From JAOUEA01 sp963825685 (lineage in GTDB: Bacteria; Actinomycetota; UBA4738; HRBIN12): 64,000 bases of DNA. The notes below the pieces were generated by a model, which had not been told where the DNA came from, did no database searches, and saw only the letters and a list, made by a program, of their open reading frames with translations. Location: contig CAWGUD010000041.1 of NCBI GenBank assembly GCA_963825685.1, positions 1 through 64,000 on the forward strand. The letters are read 5' to 3'. The position numbers were made by a program, and so were the translations under genes. Shown here piece by piece: positions 63,929 to 64,000 of the stretch. How positions within the stretch are numbered: position 1 is the first letter of the stretch; every line of letters begins with the position of its first letter.

Positions 63929-64000
63929 GCCCCGACGCGAGCTCGCGGCACCTACGGATCCTGTATTGTCGCATCCGCGTCGGACGATGAACGCTCCGAC

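Noticed and set aside
1..64000. CRISPR arrays, rRNA genes, insertion sequences or prophage
   Set aside because: No regularly spaced direct repeats, rRNA sequence, transposase motif or phage structural gene was seen by reading both strands.

Overview
The window is high-GC DNA from an actinobacterium. Genes start often with GTG or TTG and are packed with 4-base GTGA/ATGA overlaps. The gene order matches the conserved actinobacterial block that in Mycobacterium tuberculosis runs from pmt/rsmI through metG, tatD, rpfB, ksgA, ispE, pth, rplY, prs, glmU, mfd, mazG, eno and ftsB to DUF501/ppx. No mycobacterial or streptomycete hallmark is present, so only the phylum is assigned.

Layout. At 1-5.3 kb are a tRNA-Leu, adenosine deaminase, an orphan type IV pilin, a nucleotide-sugar dehydrogenase, a membrane-anchored cyclophilin, Ppx/GppA and DUF501. 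At 5.3-22.3 kb, mostly on the minus strand, is the housekeeping block eno-ftsB, threonine dehydratase-mazG-SurA/PrsA-like lipoprotein, mfd, pth-rplY and glmU-prs. It is interrupted by acetyltransferases and by an ECF sigma factor with a membrane partner. At 22.3-27.4 kb is an accessory insert: a membrane class III nucleotide cyclase overlapping a ProX-type binding lipoprotein, a broken DUF4386 gene, and an alpha/beta-hydrolase-cyclase fusion. At 27.4-33.7 kb is tRNA-Gln and the overlapping run metG-tatD-rpfB-like-rsmA-ispE-GNAT. A LexA-type palindrome lies before the rpfB-like gene and a parS-like site lies between tatD and metG. At 33.8-39.8 kb are a DUF222/HNH gene, a HerA-like ATPase, rsmI and protein mannosyltransferase. 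At 39.9-54.7 kb is a metabolic accessory region: CocE hydrolase, YbaK, CPBP protease, FAD oxidoreductase, a long minus-strand run from two PfkB kinases to pirin, a macro-domain protein, rhodanese and glycolate-oxidase-like GlcD/GlcE.

The most distinctive region is 55.6-63.0 kb, a compact nitrous oxide reductase cluster: nosZ, cupredoxin lipoprotein, NosB-like membrane protein, nosD, nosF, nosY, a cysteine-containing Rrf2 regulator and a PPOX-family flavoprotein. NosZ keeps all seven recognisable CuZ histidines and the CuA motif and has a Tat-type signal. There is no nosL, nosR or nosX. The cupredoxin is a plausible electron donor, and His/Asp-rich stretches in NosD may bear on copper delivery. 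The last kilobase carries remains of a second adenosine-deaminase-like gene.

About half of the longer genes, including single-copy essential ones (prs, glmU, metG, ispE), need one or more one-base frame corrections to read through. This looks like indel error in the assembled sequence rather than gene death. Coordinates given for such genes span the whole reconstructed gene. All family assignments come from reading motifs by eye; no database search was run.
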